From: Cupriavidus yeoncheonensis
GTDB taxonomy: Bacteria; Pseudomonadota; Gammaproteobacteria; Burkholderiales; Burkholderiaceae
Reading direction: 5' to 3'
DNA: 64,000 nt
Assembly (NCBI RefSeq): GCF_905397275.1
Contig: NZ_CAJPUY010000020.1
Coordinates: 80,090-144,089 of the forward strand
Every line of letters begins with the position of its first letter. Positions within the stretch are counted from its first letter, which is position 1. The position numbers and the translations under genes were made by a program. The notes under the pieces are model-generated. The model made no database searches. It was not told where the DNA came from and was given only the letters and a program-made list of their open reading frames with translations. Positions 16,693 to 25,257 of this stretch are shown here, in pieces.

Positions 16693-16714
16693 CCGGCGGT
16701 TATGCTTCCGCCGG
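16693..16714 (+). terminator. Hairpin after the GMC oxidoreductase gene
   Basis: CCGGCGG and CCGCCGG form a perfect 7-bp GC stem with an 8-base loop, three bases past the stop codon. Only a short T-rich stretch follows, so termination may be partial. Confidence 0.45.
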
Positions 16715-16845
16715 CCCAATTCCGCCTGTTTTGAAAATGAAACGGATTTCTACCAGTGAAATTGAGCGCTATGCCGCGCTGTCTGTGGATTCGATCGAAA
16801 GTCTCTTTCGGGGCTCCCAGGCGTTCTCGGTACTACCGTCCTTGA

Positions 16846-16862
16846 GTTCCACTGATAGAAAC
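16846..16862. promoter_or_regulatory. GTTCC-N7-GAAAC element upstream of the FadB-like gene
   Basis: It matches the GTTYC-N7-GRAAY core of the elements at 1862-1878 and 11540-11556. It lies about 95 bp before the FadB-like start. This supports common control of the left block by one regulator, probably the IclR protein. Confidence 0.4.
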
Positions 16863-16956
16863 CTATGCCTTGCAATGAAACTCGTGCTACTATGAATCCG
16901 AAGATGCAACCACGTCAGACATGCGCCTGCACAAGCAGCGGTTGGAAGGGAAACTG

Positions 16957-19068
16957 ATGAATCAAGCACAGACTGTCACTTACGCCGTTGAGGACGGCGT
17001 CGCGTTGATCGCCGTGAACAATCCGCCCGTCAACGCACTGGCCGCTGGCGTGCGGGAAGGGATCATGGAATGCGTCATGCGCGCCAACGCCGATGCGGAG
17101 GTGGACGCCATCGTTCTGCTGGGCGAAGGCAAGAACTTCATCGCCGGTGCCGATATCCGACGGTTGGGTAGCGTCCGGCCGGTGTCCACTCGCAAGAGTG
17201 CCGCGACGCTTGAGGCGAGCGACAAACCGGTGGTAGCCGCCATGCATGGCTACGCGCTGGGCGGAGGACTCGAGCATGCCCTGGCGTGCCACTACCGCAT
17301 TGCGAGCCCGGACGCGAGACTTGGCCTGCCCGAAGTGAAACTCGGCATCATCCCGGCGGGCGGCGGAACGCAGCGGCTGACCCGCATCGCCGGACCGGCC
17401 GCGTCCCTGGACGTAATTCTCAGTGGTCGCCATGTCGGCGCCGAGGAGGCACAGCGACTCGGCATCGTCGATGCCATCGTGGACGGCACTGACCTGCGAA
17501 CGGCGGCGATCCGTTTCGCCAGGGGCGTCGCCTCACGCCGCCCGTTGCCGCGCGCGCGCGACTCGGCGCAGGGCATCGAATTGACTGAGGCGGAAGCGAC
17601 CGCACTGGACGCTGCGCGCAAGTCCATCACAAAGAAGTCGCGCCATCTTAAGGCGCCGGCGTATGCACTCGAATGCGTGGAGGCGGCGCTCACCAGGCCG
17701 TTTGACGAGGGGGTAGCGCTGGAAGAGGCCCGATTTGCGGAGCTTGAGAGTTCTGAGGAGTCGAAGGCGCTTCGCTACGCGTTCTTCGCCGAGCGCGAAG
17801 CCGCCAAGATCCCGGGGGCGGAGTCCACCGGCAAGGCGCCTCGTATCCGGTCTGCTGCCGTGATCGGTGCAGGCACGATGGGCAGCGGCATCGCTATGTC
17901 CTATGCGGATGCGGGTATCCCCGTCAAGGTGCTCGAAGTCACGCGCGAGGCGCTCGACCGAGGCATGCTGCGCATCCGTGACACATACGCAGTCCGTGTC
18001 AAGCGAGGCAGCTTGTCGCAAGGTGAAATGGACGCACGACTGGCCTTGATTGAAGGTGTGCAGAGCTATGAAGCCATTGCAGACTGCGATGCCGTCGTCG
18101 AGGCCGTATTCGAGCGCATCGATATCAAGCAGGAGATCTTTGGCCGCCTCGACGCCGTGATGAAGCCGGGGGCATTGCTTCTGACCAACTCGTCAGCCAT
18201 TGATATCGACATCATGGCAAACGCCACCAGCCGCCCGCAAGACGTGGCCGGCGCGCACTTCTTTGCGCCGGCAAACGTGATGAAGCTCTGCGAGGTCGTA
18301 CGTGGCAGCAAGACGGCGCCCGAGACAGTGGCGAATGCCATGAAGATGGCGCGCGACATGGGCAAGGTATGTGCGGTGGCCGGTTCGTGCGATGGCTTTG
18401 CCGCGAACCGCAGCCGTGTCCCGATGATGACCGAGATGATGCTGATGCTCGAAGAAGGCGCAACGCCGGAGCAGATCGACAAGGTCATGGTCGACTTCGG
18501 CTACCCGATGGGGCCCTTTGCCGTTAACGACATTTCCGGCCTCGACGTGAGCTATGAAGGGCGCAAGCGCCGCGCCGCGGCCAATCCGGAGTATCGCAAG
18601 CTGCACGTGCCGGACCGGCTGGTGGAAATGGGCCGCAAGGGCCAGAAGACCGGCGCTGGCTGGTACGCCTACCACGATGGCGATCGCACCCCGCATCCGG
18701 ACGACGTGGTGAAACAGGTCATCGCGCAGGTCGCGGCGGAGTTCGGCATTCCGCAGCGCACGTTCACCGACGAGGAGATCCTGCACCGCTTGCTGTTCGC
18801 GTCGGTCAACGAGGCGTGCAAGATCCTGGAGGAGGGCAAAGCCTACCGCGTCAGCGACATCGACGTCATGTGGCTGTACGGCTTTGGTTTCCCCCGTCAT
18901 CGGGGCGGGCTGATGTACTGGGCCGATACCGTCGGCGCCCAGGCAGTCTGGCAGCAGGTAACCGAATGGCATGAGCGATATGGCAAACGCTGGCAGCCCG
19001 GCAGGCTTCTCGGCGAAATCGCCGCGGCCGGCGGGGCATTGCGGGAGGCGAAGGGCGCATCACTCTGA
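16957..19068 (+). CDS. FadB-like enoyl-CoA hydratase/3-hydroxyacyl-CoA dehydrogenase
   Basis: A 703-residue bifunctional beta-oxidation enzyme. The N-terminal crotonase domain (1-190) has FIAGADIRRL, GGGLEHA with the first catalytic Glu, and LPEVKLGIIP with the second. The NAD-binding domain begins at AAVIGAGTMGSGIAMSYADAG (about residue 303). The dehydrogenase His lies in GAHFFAPANVMKL. A double C-terminal helical domain ends near FGFPRHRGGLMYWAD. It converts trans-enoyl-CoA to 3-ketoacyl-CoA in the cytosol. The ATG at 16957 follows GGAAGGGAAACTG. No thiolase FadA is adjacent; the DUF35-partnered thiolase at 10.3 kb is of a different type. Confidence 0.92.
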   Translation: MNQAQTVTYAVEDGVALIAVNNPPVNALAAGVREGIMECVMRANADAEVDAIVLLGEGKNFIAGADIRRLGSVRPVSTRKSAATLEASDKPVVAAMHGYALGGGLEHALACHYRIASPDARLGLPEVKLGIIPAGGGTQRLTRIAGPAASLDVILSGRHVGAEEAQRLGIVDAIVDGTDLRTAAIRFARGVASRRPLPRARDSAQGIELTEAEATALDAARKSITKKSRHLKAPAYALECVEAALTRPFDEGVALEEARFAELESSEESKALRYAFFAEREAAKIPGAESTGKAPRIRSAAVIGAGTMGSGIAMSYADAGIPVKVLEVTREALDRGMLRIRDTYAVRVKRGSLSQGEMDARLALIEGVQSYEAIADCDAVVEAVFERIDIKQEIFGRLDAVMKPGALLLTNSSAIDIDIMANATSRPQDVAGAHFFAPANVMKLCEVVRGSKTAPETVANAMKMARDMGKVCAVAGSCDGFAANRSRVPMMTEMMLMLEEGATPEQIDKVMVDFGYPMGPFAVNDISGLDVSYEGRKRRAAANPEYRKLHVPDRLVEMGRKGQKTGAGWYAYHDGDRTPHPDDVVKQVIAQVAAEFGIPQRTFTDEEILHRLLFASVNEACKILEEGKAYRVSDIDVMWLYGFGFPRHRGGLMYWADTVGAQAVWQQVTEWHERYGKRWQPGRLLGEIAAAGGALREAKGASL

Positions 19069-19136
19069 TAAGGCAGTGACCTGAGGGTCCCGCGATGCGG
19101 CTGCGCGTAGCAGGGACCACGGTGAGGAGACGGATC

Positions 19137-20450
19137 TTGAAGATTGGATATATCGGCCTGGGCGCACTGGGCCGGGAGCTCGCCCGGCGCTTCTTGCCGG
19201 CGTATGACCTTTGCGTGTGGGACCTGAATCCTGCCGCATGCGAATACTTGTCGTCGCTTGGCGCCAGGGTGGCATCGTCGGCGGCGGACCTTGGGCGCCA
19301 AAGCGATGTGGTGCTGGTGTGCCTGCCCCGCAGCGCTGATGTGCACAGGCTTGCATTCGGACCTGACGGCCTCGCTTCAGGCTTGTCGGAGGGCAAGCTG
19401 GTGATCGACCAGACCAGCGGCGCGCCCGGCGAGACGCGGCAGATCGCGGAAATGCTCGCCAGCCAGGGCGTGGAGATGATGGATGCGGCGGTATCTGCCA
19501 GTCCGCATGTTGTCGCCGAAGGCGGCGCGACACTGATGGCGTCGGGCCCGGATCACGTGTATGAACGAGCCTTGCCGATCCTGCGCGCGATCAGCGAAGC
19601 CATCATCCGTTGCGGCCGGCATGTCGGCGACGGCCAGGCGATGAAGATCGTCAACAACGCCATGAATGCATGCGCCCGCGTGGGTACGCTGGAAATGGCG
19701 GCGCTTGGGGCCAAGGCAGGTTTGTCCCTGGCGGCGATGAGCGAGCATCTGAATCGGGGAAAGGCAAGAAACCAGACGACCGACAAGATGCTTCCGGCCC
19801 TGGTGCAAGGCAAGTCGTCGACGAACTTTGCGTTGGCGCTGATGGTGAAGGACGTGGCGCAGGCGGTCGCGCTGGGTGCCCAGACGCGGGTTCCGATGCC
19901 GATCACCAGCGCGACCCTGGGACTGCTGCAGGCCGGGGCCAATACCTTGGGTTCGAGCGCGACGCTGGAGGACATGGTCGGGGTGATCGCGTCCCTTGCG
20001 GGGACGCAATTGGCGCCTGCCCCCACAGTTCAACCCGCCGGTAACGCAACGCCAGAGGCCGGCCAGATCCTGACTCTGCTTGAAGATGGCATTTTGGCGC
20101 TCTGCAGCCTTGTGGCTTACGAGTGCACCGCGGTCGGACTTCGCCATGGCCTTGGCCTGGCCGATATGGCGACTGTCATCAACCGGAGCTCCGGCTGGAG
20201 TGAGGCCTCGCGCACTCTGTTGCCCGCTATGGTATCTGGTGGAAGGACGGAAAATTCCAGCCTACGATCGGTCATCGATGGACTGGGCGCCACGTGCGCC
20301 CTCGCGATCGCAGTAGGCGCACCCGTGATGCTGGTGCAGCTTGTACGCAGCCTGTTCGAGCAGGGGGCCAATCAGTTGCCTGATTCCGCCGATATTTCGC
20401 AGATGCGCAGCGTGTATGAATCGATGGTGGGTGTCCGCTATGGAAGCTGA
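19137..20450 (+). CDS. 3-hydroxyisobutyrate-dehydrogenase-like protein with a duplicated C-terminal domain (TTG start)
   Basis: A 437-residue beta-hydroxyacid dehydrogenase homologue; family members are about 290 residues. The N-terminal Rossmann motif is IGYIGLGALGRELARRF. The catalytic-Lys helix is GDGQAMKIVNNAMNACARV, and the first helical C-terminal domain reaches about residue 290. After a proline-rich linker a second copy of that helical domain begins (ILTLLEDGILALCSLVAYECTAVGLRHG) without another Rossmann domain or Lys. The TTG at 19137 has GAGGAG seven bases upstream; the ATG at 19095 lacks such a site. It sits 68 bp after the FadB-like gene and before a Bug protein. Confidence 0.82.
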   Translation: MKIGYIGLGALGRELARRFLPAYDLCVWDLNPAACEYLSSLGARVASSAADLGRQSDVVLVCLPRSADVHRLAFGPDGLASGLSEGKLVIDQTSGAPGETRQIAEMLASQGVEMMDAAVSASPHVVAEGGATLMASGPDHVYERALPILRAISEAIIRCGRHVGDGQAMKIVNNAMNACARVGTLEMAALGAKAGLSLAAMSEHLNRGKARNQTTDKMLPALVQGKSSTNFALALMVKDVAQAVALGAQTRVPMPITSATLGLLQAGANTLGSSATLEDMVGVIASLAGTQLAPAPTVQPAGNATPEAGQILTLLEDGILALCSLVAYECTAVGLRHGLGLADMATVINRSSGWSEASRTLLPAMVSGGRTENSSLRSVIDGLGATCALAIAVGAPVMLVQLVRSLFEQGANQLPDSADISQMRSVYESMVGVRYGS

Positions 20451-20512
20451 GCGCACAGAGAAGCGCTGATCGCGATCGACAACCCGATTACAAATAGTAT
20501 GGGAGACAAGAA

Positions 20513-21487
20513 ATGAAGCAATTTTTCCGCAATCTTTTCGCGATCGTACCCGTTGCCATGGCGGCCACAGCCCCAGCGCTTGCAGCAGACGCATACCCGA
20601 GCCGTCCTGTTCGCATTGTGGTGAACACTGGCCCGGGCGGCCTGGTGGATTTCACAACACGGCTGGTTGCACAGGAAATGAGTTTGCGACTGAAGCAGCA
20701 GGTCATTGTCGAGAACCGCGCAGGTGGGGACGGCATGATCGGCATCAACGTCGTCAAGGCCGCGGCGGCGGATGGCTATACGCTGCTTGCCTCGGCGGGA
20801 ACCATGGCGTACCAGCAAGTGCTGAAGAAGGACGCCAACTATGACATCACCAAGGACTTCACCGGTATCGGTTTCCTCGGCAAGTCACCGCTTCTGCTCG
20901 TCGTGTCGCCGGAGAGCTCCTACAAGAATGCTGCGGATTTCATCAAGAATGCCAAGGCAAATCCGAACAAGCTGACGTATGCGTCCGCGGGCGTTGGCAC
21001 CGGTACGCATATCGCCGCGGCGTTGTACCTGCAGCGGGCCGGTCTGCAACTTCTGCACGTTCCATACAAGGGCAACGGCCCGGCAATGCCGGACGTGATG
21101 AGCGGACGCGTGAGCATGATTTTCGAAGCCTATGGCAGCGGCAAGGGTTATCTGGCGGGCGGAAAGCTGAAAGCCCTGGGGGTTTCGTCGGCGACCCGCG
21201 TCAGTACGTCGCCTGATATTCCCACGCTCGCCGAACAAGGCGTGCCGGGCTACAGCTTCTATACGTGGATGGGACTGGTTGCGCCGGCCGGCACTCCGAA
21301 GGAGGTGGTACAGAAACTGTCCGATGCCCTGCATGCCGTGTACTCAAACCAGGCCCTGAAGGAGCGATTCAAGGCCGAAGGCATTGAGGACGTTTTCATG
21401 TCGCCCCATGACTTCCATGCCTTCATGGCCAAGGAGGTTGCCGACATAACCAGCTTGTCCAAGGAAATCCGGCTTGAGAGACAGTAA
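20513..21487 (+). CDS. Bug/TctC-family periplasmic solute-binding protein
   Basis: A 324-residue periplasmic receptor with an N-terminal Sec signal (MKQFFRNLFAIVPVAMAATA, cleavage after ALAAD). The mature protein has the family start YPSRPVRIVVNTGPGG and the ligand-loop region ENRAGGDGMIG. A later conserved segment is YASAGVGTGTHIAAALYLQRAG. Bug proteins bind small carboxylates and serve TctAB transporters or sensors, but none is encoded in the window. GGGAG precedes the ATG by seven bases. It is the first of two Bug genes flanking an aldehyde dehydrogenase. Confidence 0.92.
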   Translation: MKQFFRNLFAIVPVAMAATAPALAADAYPSRPVRIVVNTGPGGLVDFTTRLVAQEMSLRLKQQVIVENRAGGDGMIGINVVKAAAADGYTLLASAGTMAYQQVLKKDANYDITKDFTGIGFLGKSPLLLVVSPESSYKNAADFIKNAKANPNKLTYASAGVGTGTHIAAALYLQRAGLQLLHVPYKGNGPAMPDVMSGRVSMIFEAYGSGKGYLAGGKLKALGVSSATRVSTSPDIPTLAEQGVPGYSFYTWMGLVAPAGTPKEVVQKLSDALHAVYSNQALKERFKAEGIEDVFMSPHDFHAFMAKEVADITSLSKEIRLERQ

Positions 21488-21557
21488 GGATTGCCTCGCC
21501 CCCCGGAGTGACTTGGGCGTCGAATTACCGGCACGTACGCAGTAGGGAGATCAAAGG

Positions 21558-23057
21558 ATGTCATCTTTCTCATCAGGCGCTGGCCCCGTCAACGAGGGCC
21601 ATCGGAAGGCATTGGACTGGCTCGCCAGCGGCCCCCGGCGCCTCTTGATCGGCGGAAAATGGGTCAATGCCGTCTCGGGCAAGACTTTTGCCACCATCGA
21701 TCCGTCCACCGAACAGGCCCTGGTGGAGGTGGCCGAGGCTGACCGCGAGGATATCAATGCGGCAGTTCGCGCCGCCAGGCAGGCGTTCGAAGCGTCTTCG
21801 TGGGCCGGGATTTCCCCGCATGTCCGCGCGCGCTACCTGTTGCGGATCGCCGATGCGATTGAACAGCACGCCGACGAGCTTGCCGTGCTGGAGACCCTCG
21901 ACATGGGCGCGCCATTGGCGTTCACGGTCGGCCGCGTTGCCTCGGCGGCTGAGCTCTTCCGGTACTACGCGGGGTGGGCAACAAAGATCCATGGCGCGAC
22001 CAACCCGACGGATGCCTCCCGCTTCATCTATTCGCTGCGCGAGCCCATGGGGGTGTGCGCGCTGATCAATGCCTGGAACGTGCCACTTGTCATGGCGGCG
22101 ACCAAGCTTGCCCCGGCGCTGGTCTGCGGCAACACCGCTGTCCTGAAGCCGGCGGAGCAGTCGCCGCTGACGACGCTCCGGCTGGCCGAACTCATTCAGG
22201 AGCTCGATTTGCCGCCCGGTGTCGTCAATGTGGTACCGGGATATGGTGCTACAGCAGGTGCGGCCATGGCGGCGCATCCCGATGTCGACAAGATCGCCTT
22301 CACCGGTTCGACCGGCGTTGGCCGTCAGATTCTCCAGGCGTCGGCGGGCAACCTGAAGAAGGTCACGCTGGAGCTTGGAGGCAAGTCGCCGAACATTATC
22401 TTTCCGGACGCCGATCTGGAGCGTGCGGTCGAGACCGCGGTGGTGGCGTTCTGCCGAAACTCCGGACAGATCTGCTCCGCGGGCACGCGCCTGTTCGTTC
22501 ATGAGAGCCTGCATGAAGAAATCGCGCGGCGCGTTTCGGAGATCGCGGCTACGTACCGGGTCGGCTCGCCGCTGCTACCGGACACCCAGATGGGCCCCTT
22601 GATCTCGGAGCGCCAGATGCGTCGCGTCCTGTCCTACGTCGACGCCGGACGCGAAGACGGCGCCAGTCTGGTGCTGGGTGGCTCGCGCGTGGGTGATACC
22701 GGATATTTCGTGGCACCGACGGTGTTCTGTGGCGCATCCAACTCGATGCGGATCGCGAGGGAAGAGATCTTCGGGCCCGTGCTTTCCATCATCCCGTTCA
22801 AGGACGAGGCGGATGTTGTCAGGATGGGCAACGACACAGAATATGGCCTGGCAGCGGCGGTCTGGACCAGGGACGTCAGCCGGGCTCATCGGGTTGCGCG
22901 GGCACTGAAGTCCGGACGCGTGTGGATCAATACCTATGCCGAGACCGACCCCGTGATGGCCATTGGCGGATACAAGCAGTCCGGCTATGGTCGTGAGATG
23001 GGGGCGGAGTCGATCGACGCCTATAGCCAGACCAAATCGGTGCTGATGCGGCTATGA
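21558..23057 (+). CDS. Aldehyde dehydrogenase (NAD(P)+-dependent)
   Basis: A 499-residue ALDH-superfamily enzyme that oxidises an aldehyde to the acid. The key residues are Asn in INAWNVPL, Glu in LELGGKSPN and the catalytic Cys in NSGQICSAGTRLF, with the cofactor-binding FTGSTGVGR. The ending GYKQSGYGREMG is typical of the betaine/phenylacetaldehyde-type group. GGGAG is eight bases before the ATG. It lies between two Bug genes and near a GMC oxidoreductase, so an alcohol-to-acid sequence is likely. Substrate unknown. Confidence 0.92.
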   Translation: MSSFSSGAGPVNEGHRKALDWLASGPRRLLIGGKWVNAVSGKTFATIDPSTEQALVEVAEADREDINAAVRAARQAFEASSWAGISPHVRARYLLRIADAIEQHADELAVLETLDMGAPLAFTVGRVASAAELFRYYAGWATKIHGATNPTDASRFIYSLREPMGVCALINAWNVPLVMAATKLAPALVCGNTAVLKPAEQSPLTTLRLAELIQELDLPPGVVNVVPGYGATAGAAMAAHPDVDKIAFTGSTGVGRQILQASAGNLKKVTLELGGKSPNIIFPDADLERAVETAVVAFCRNSGQICSAGTRLFVHESLHEEIARRVSEIAATYRVGSPLLPDTQMGPLISERQMRRVLSYVDAGREDGASLVLGGSRVGDTGYFVAPTVFCGASNSMRIAREEIFGPVLSIIPFKDEADVVRMGNDTEYGLAAAVWTRDVSRAHRVARALKSGRVWINTYAETDPVMAIGGYKQSGYGREMGAESIDAYSQTKSVLMRL

Positions 23058-23138
23058 GCAAGAGGTCATATGCGAGGACCGGCCATCCGGCAGAAGAGGC
23101 GGCGGATTCGGCGCGTTACATTCCATAGGAGACGAGTC

Positions 23139-24122
23139 ATGGCTATCAGTTTTATTGCACGCTTGCTTTCCCTCGGCGTCATGGCGGTGCTTGGCACGGC
23201 TTCACACGCCGAAGAGTATCCGGCTCGGCCGATCCGCATCCTGGTCGGCTTTGCGGCGGGTGGAAGTACGGACGCAATTGCCCGCTTCTATGCGCAGAAG
23301 CTTGCTGTGGAACTCAAGACTCCGGTGATCGTGGAGAACAAGCCCGGCGCTGGCCAGATCGTTGCGATCAAGGCGCTGAAAGCCGCGTCGGCGGATGGAT
23401 ACACCCTCTATATGGGAACGGGCAGCGCGCTTTCGCAGACGCCGGGGGTCCAGCGGGGCTTGTCCTACGAGCCGCTGAAGGACTTCAGCATGGTTGGGTT
23501 GGTGGCCACCGCGCCCGGTGTAATCGTGGTCAACCGCGACCTGCCGGTGCGCTCGTTGCGCGACCTTGCCGCCTACTCCAAGGCGAACCCGACGAAGGTG
23601 AATTTCGGTTCGTCGGGCATCGGCTCGGCCAGCCACCTGGCGGGTGAGTACCTGAGCAAGGTTGCCGGTATCACCATGACCCACATTCCCTACAAGGCGG
23701 ATGCGGATATCGTCCAGGCGATGTACACCGGATCCGTTCATGTCGGCATTGCGCCGGCCCAGGGAGCGGTGACGGCGATCAGCAATGGCAAGTTGCGGGC
23801 GCTCGCTGTGACTGGCTCGCATCGGCTGAAGGAACTGCCGGAGGCCCCGAGCCTTGCGGAAGCCGGTATCAGCGGCTTGGAAGGCCTTGATCCCTATACC
23901 TACTATGGTCTGGTGGGGCCGAGGGGATTGCCTGCCAGCGTCGCTATGAAGCTCAATGCGGCGATAAACCGCGTATCGCGGGAACCCACCTCGGCAGCCC
24001 AGATACAGGATAAGTATTACGCGTATCCACGCTCCGGCAGTCCGGACGACCTGCGCAAAGTCATTCAGGAAGACACCGAAAAATGGACCCGCTTCAGCAA
24101 ATACGTCAATGCCGCGGGTTGA
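23139..24122 (+). CDS. Bug/TctC-family periplasmic solute-binding protein
   Basis: A 327-residue receptor. The signal peptide is MAISFIARLLSLGVMAVLGT, with cleavage near ASHAEE. The mature start YPARPIRILVGFAAGGSTDAIAR and VENKPGAGQIVAIKAL are typical of the family. The mid-domain FGSSGIGSASHLAGEYLSK is also conserved. AGGAG lies seven bases before the ATG at 23139; the frame is open further upstream but without a signal-like start. It has several segments in common with the Bug at 34970 (for example LSQTPGV/LSQGPGV and ATAPGV), so the two are close paralogues. Confidence 0.92.
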   Translation: MAISFIARLLSLGVMAVLGTASHAEEYPARPIRILVGFAAGGSTDAIARFYAQKLAVELKTPVIVENKPGAGQIVAIKALKAASADGYTLYMGTGSALSQTPGVQRGLSYEPLKDFSMVGLVATAPGVIVVNRDLPVRSLRDLAAYSKANPTKVNFGSSGIGSASHLAGEYLSKVAGITMTHIPYKADADIVQAMYTGSVHVGIAPAQGAVTAISNGKLRALAVTGSHRLKELPEAPSLAEAGISGLEGLDPYTYYGLVGPRGLPASVAMKLNAAINRVSREPTSAAQIQDKYYAYPRSGSPDDLRKVIQEDTEKWTRFSKYVNAAG

Positions 24123-24161
24123 AATCGAACCAGCCAATACAAATACAGGAGCGAAGTAGTG

Positions 24162-24998
24162 ATGAATACATCTGAACAAGGTCTGGGCTGGACGCCCGCG
24201 AAACGGCTGCAGGGGAAGGTCGCGGTGGTCATTGGGGCAGGTCAGAGCCCGGGAGAAGGTGTCGGCAACGGACGCGCAGCGGCGATTCGCTTTGCGCGCG
24301 AGGGCGCTCGCGTACTGGCGGTGGATCGCCGTCTCGAATCCGCCGAGGAGACCGCCGAAATCATCCGCGGTGAAGGTTTTGAATGCGTCAGCTTTGCCGC
24401 GGATGTCACCCGTGAAGCGGACCTGGCGCGCGCGCTGGCCGAGGCCACCCAGAAATGGGGCTCGCTGGATGTCCTGCATAACAACGTGGGTGTAAGCATT
24501 GCCGGCGGGGATGCCGATCTGCTCGATATTACCGAGGAAAATTTCGATAATGTCTGCCGCATCAACTTGCGCGGCACCGTATTCGCATGCAAGCACGCCG
24601 TGGCGATCATGCGCAAGCAAGGCGGTGGCGCGATCGTCAACGTTTCCTCCGCTGCGGCAGTCGGCAAGTATCCGTACGTCGCCTATAAGGCGGCCAAGGC
24701 AGGCGTCGTGGCGTTCACCGAGCAACTCGCGTTGCAAAATGCCGAGTATGGCATCCGCGCCAACTGTGTGCTGCCGGGCCTGATCGCTACTCCCATGGCC
24801 GTGGACACACGTGTGCGTGAATGGAATCAGTCCCGGGAACAGGTGTCGGCCGAGCGCAATGCCAAGGTTCCCCTCGGCCGGCAGGGCACGGGCTGGGACG
24901 TCGCTAATGCGGCTCTGTTCCTCGCCTCCGATGAAGCGAACTTCATCACGGGCATATCGGTACTGGTCGACGGTGGCCGCATCCTGAATCGTATTTGA
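24162..24998 (+). CDS. SDR-family oxidoreductase
   Basis: A 278-residue classical short-chain dehydrogenase. The NAD(P)-binding region AVVIGAGQSPGEGVGNGRAAA has an insertion in the usual TGxxxGIG motif. It then has NNVGVSIAGG, the catalytic Ser in NVSSAAAVGKYP and YKAAKAG for YxxxK. ITGISVLVDGGR ends the fold. AGGAG stands ten bases before ATG 24162 and seven before a GTG at 24159, so either may be used. It follows the Bug gene by 39 bp. The reaction is probably alcohol/ketone interconversion. Confidence 0.9.
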   Translation: MNTSEQGLGWTPAKRLQGKVAVVIGAGQSPGEGVGNGRAAAIRFAREGARVLAVDRRLESAEETAEIIRGEGFECVSFAADVTREADLARALAEATQKWGSLDVLHNNVGVSIAGGDADLLDITEENFDNVCRINLRGTVFACKHAVAIMRKQGGGAIVNVSSAAAVGKYPYVAYKAAKAGVVAFTEQLALQNAEYGIRANCVLPGLIATPMAVDTRVREWNQSREQVSAERNAKVPLGRQGTGWDVANAALFLASDEANFITGISVLVDGGRILNRI

Positions 24999-25009
24999 TA
25001 GCACTCACG

Positions 25010-25038
25010 GCGGACCTTGTGCCGCTGTAGAGGTCCGC
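25010..25038 (+). terminator. Hairpin after the SDR gene
   Basis: GCGGACCT and AGGTCCGC form a perfect 8-bp stem with a 13-base loop, 11 bp past the stop codon. No T run follows, so it may be a weak terminator or mRNA stabiliser. Confidence 0.4.
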
Positions 25039-25129
25039 TGCACAGAAACACAATACCCCCGACAGCCTCGGCGGCTTTGCTCCGAACGCTTGCTTTCGCA
25101 CTGTGGGTATTTATTTGTTTTGTTAAAAA

Positions 25130-25145
25130 ATGGAACCGGTTTCGT
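25130..25145. promoter_or_regulatory. LacI-type palindrome upstream of the porin
   Basis: ATGGAACCGGTTTCGT is an imperfect palindrome centred on CCGG, the usual core of LacI/GalR-family operators. It lies 113 bp before the porin start in an AT-richer stretch. No LacI-family gene is in the window. Confidence 0.3.
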
Positions 25146-25257
25146 TTAGTGGGAGACTAGGCGGGAAAGGAGGATTCGATTAGCGGATTGCACAGACAGA
25201 GGGAGAAACGGGTAGATCGAGCTTTGATTAAGCAGAAGAAGAGGAGGAAGAGGCAAC

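Noticed and set aside
23202..25004. A 600-codon antisense frame over the Bug and SDR genes
   Set aside because: It is the complement of two clear genes, shows no domain, and such frames arise from the high GC at third codon positions.
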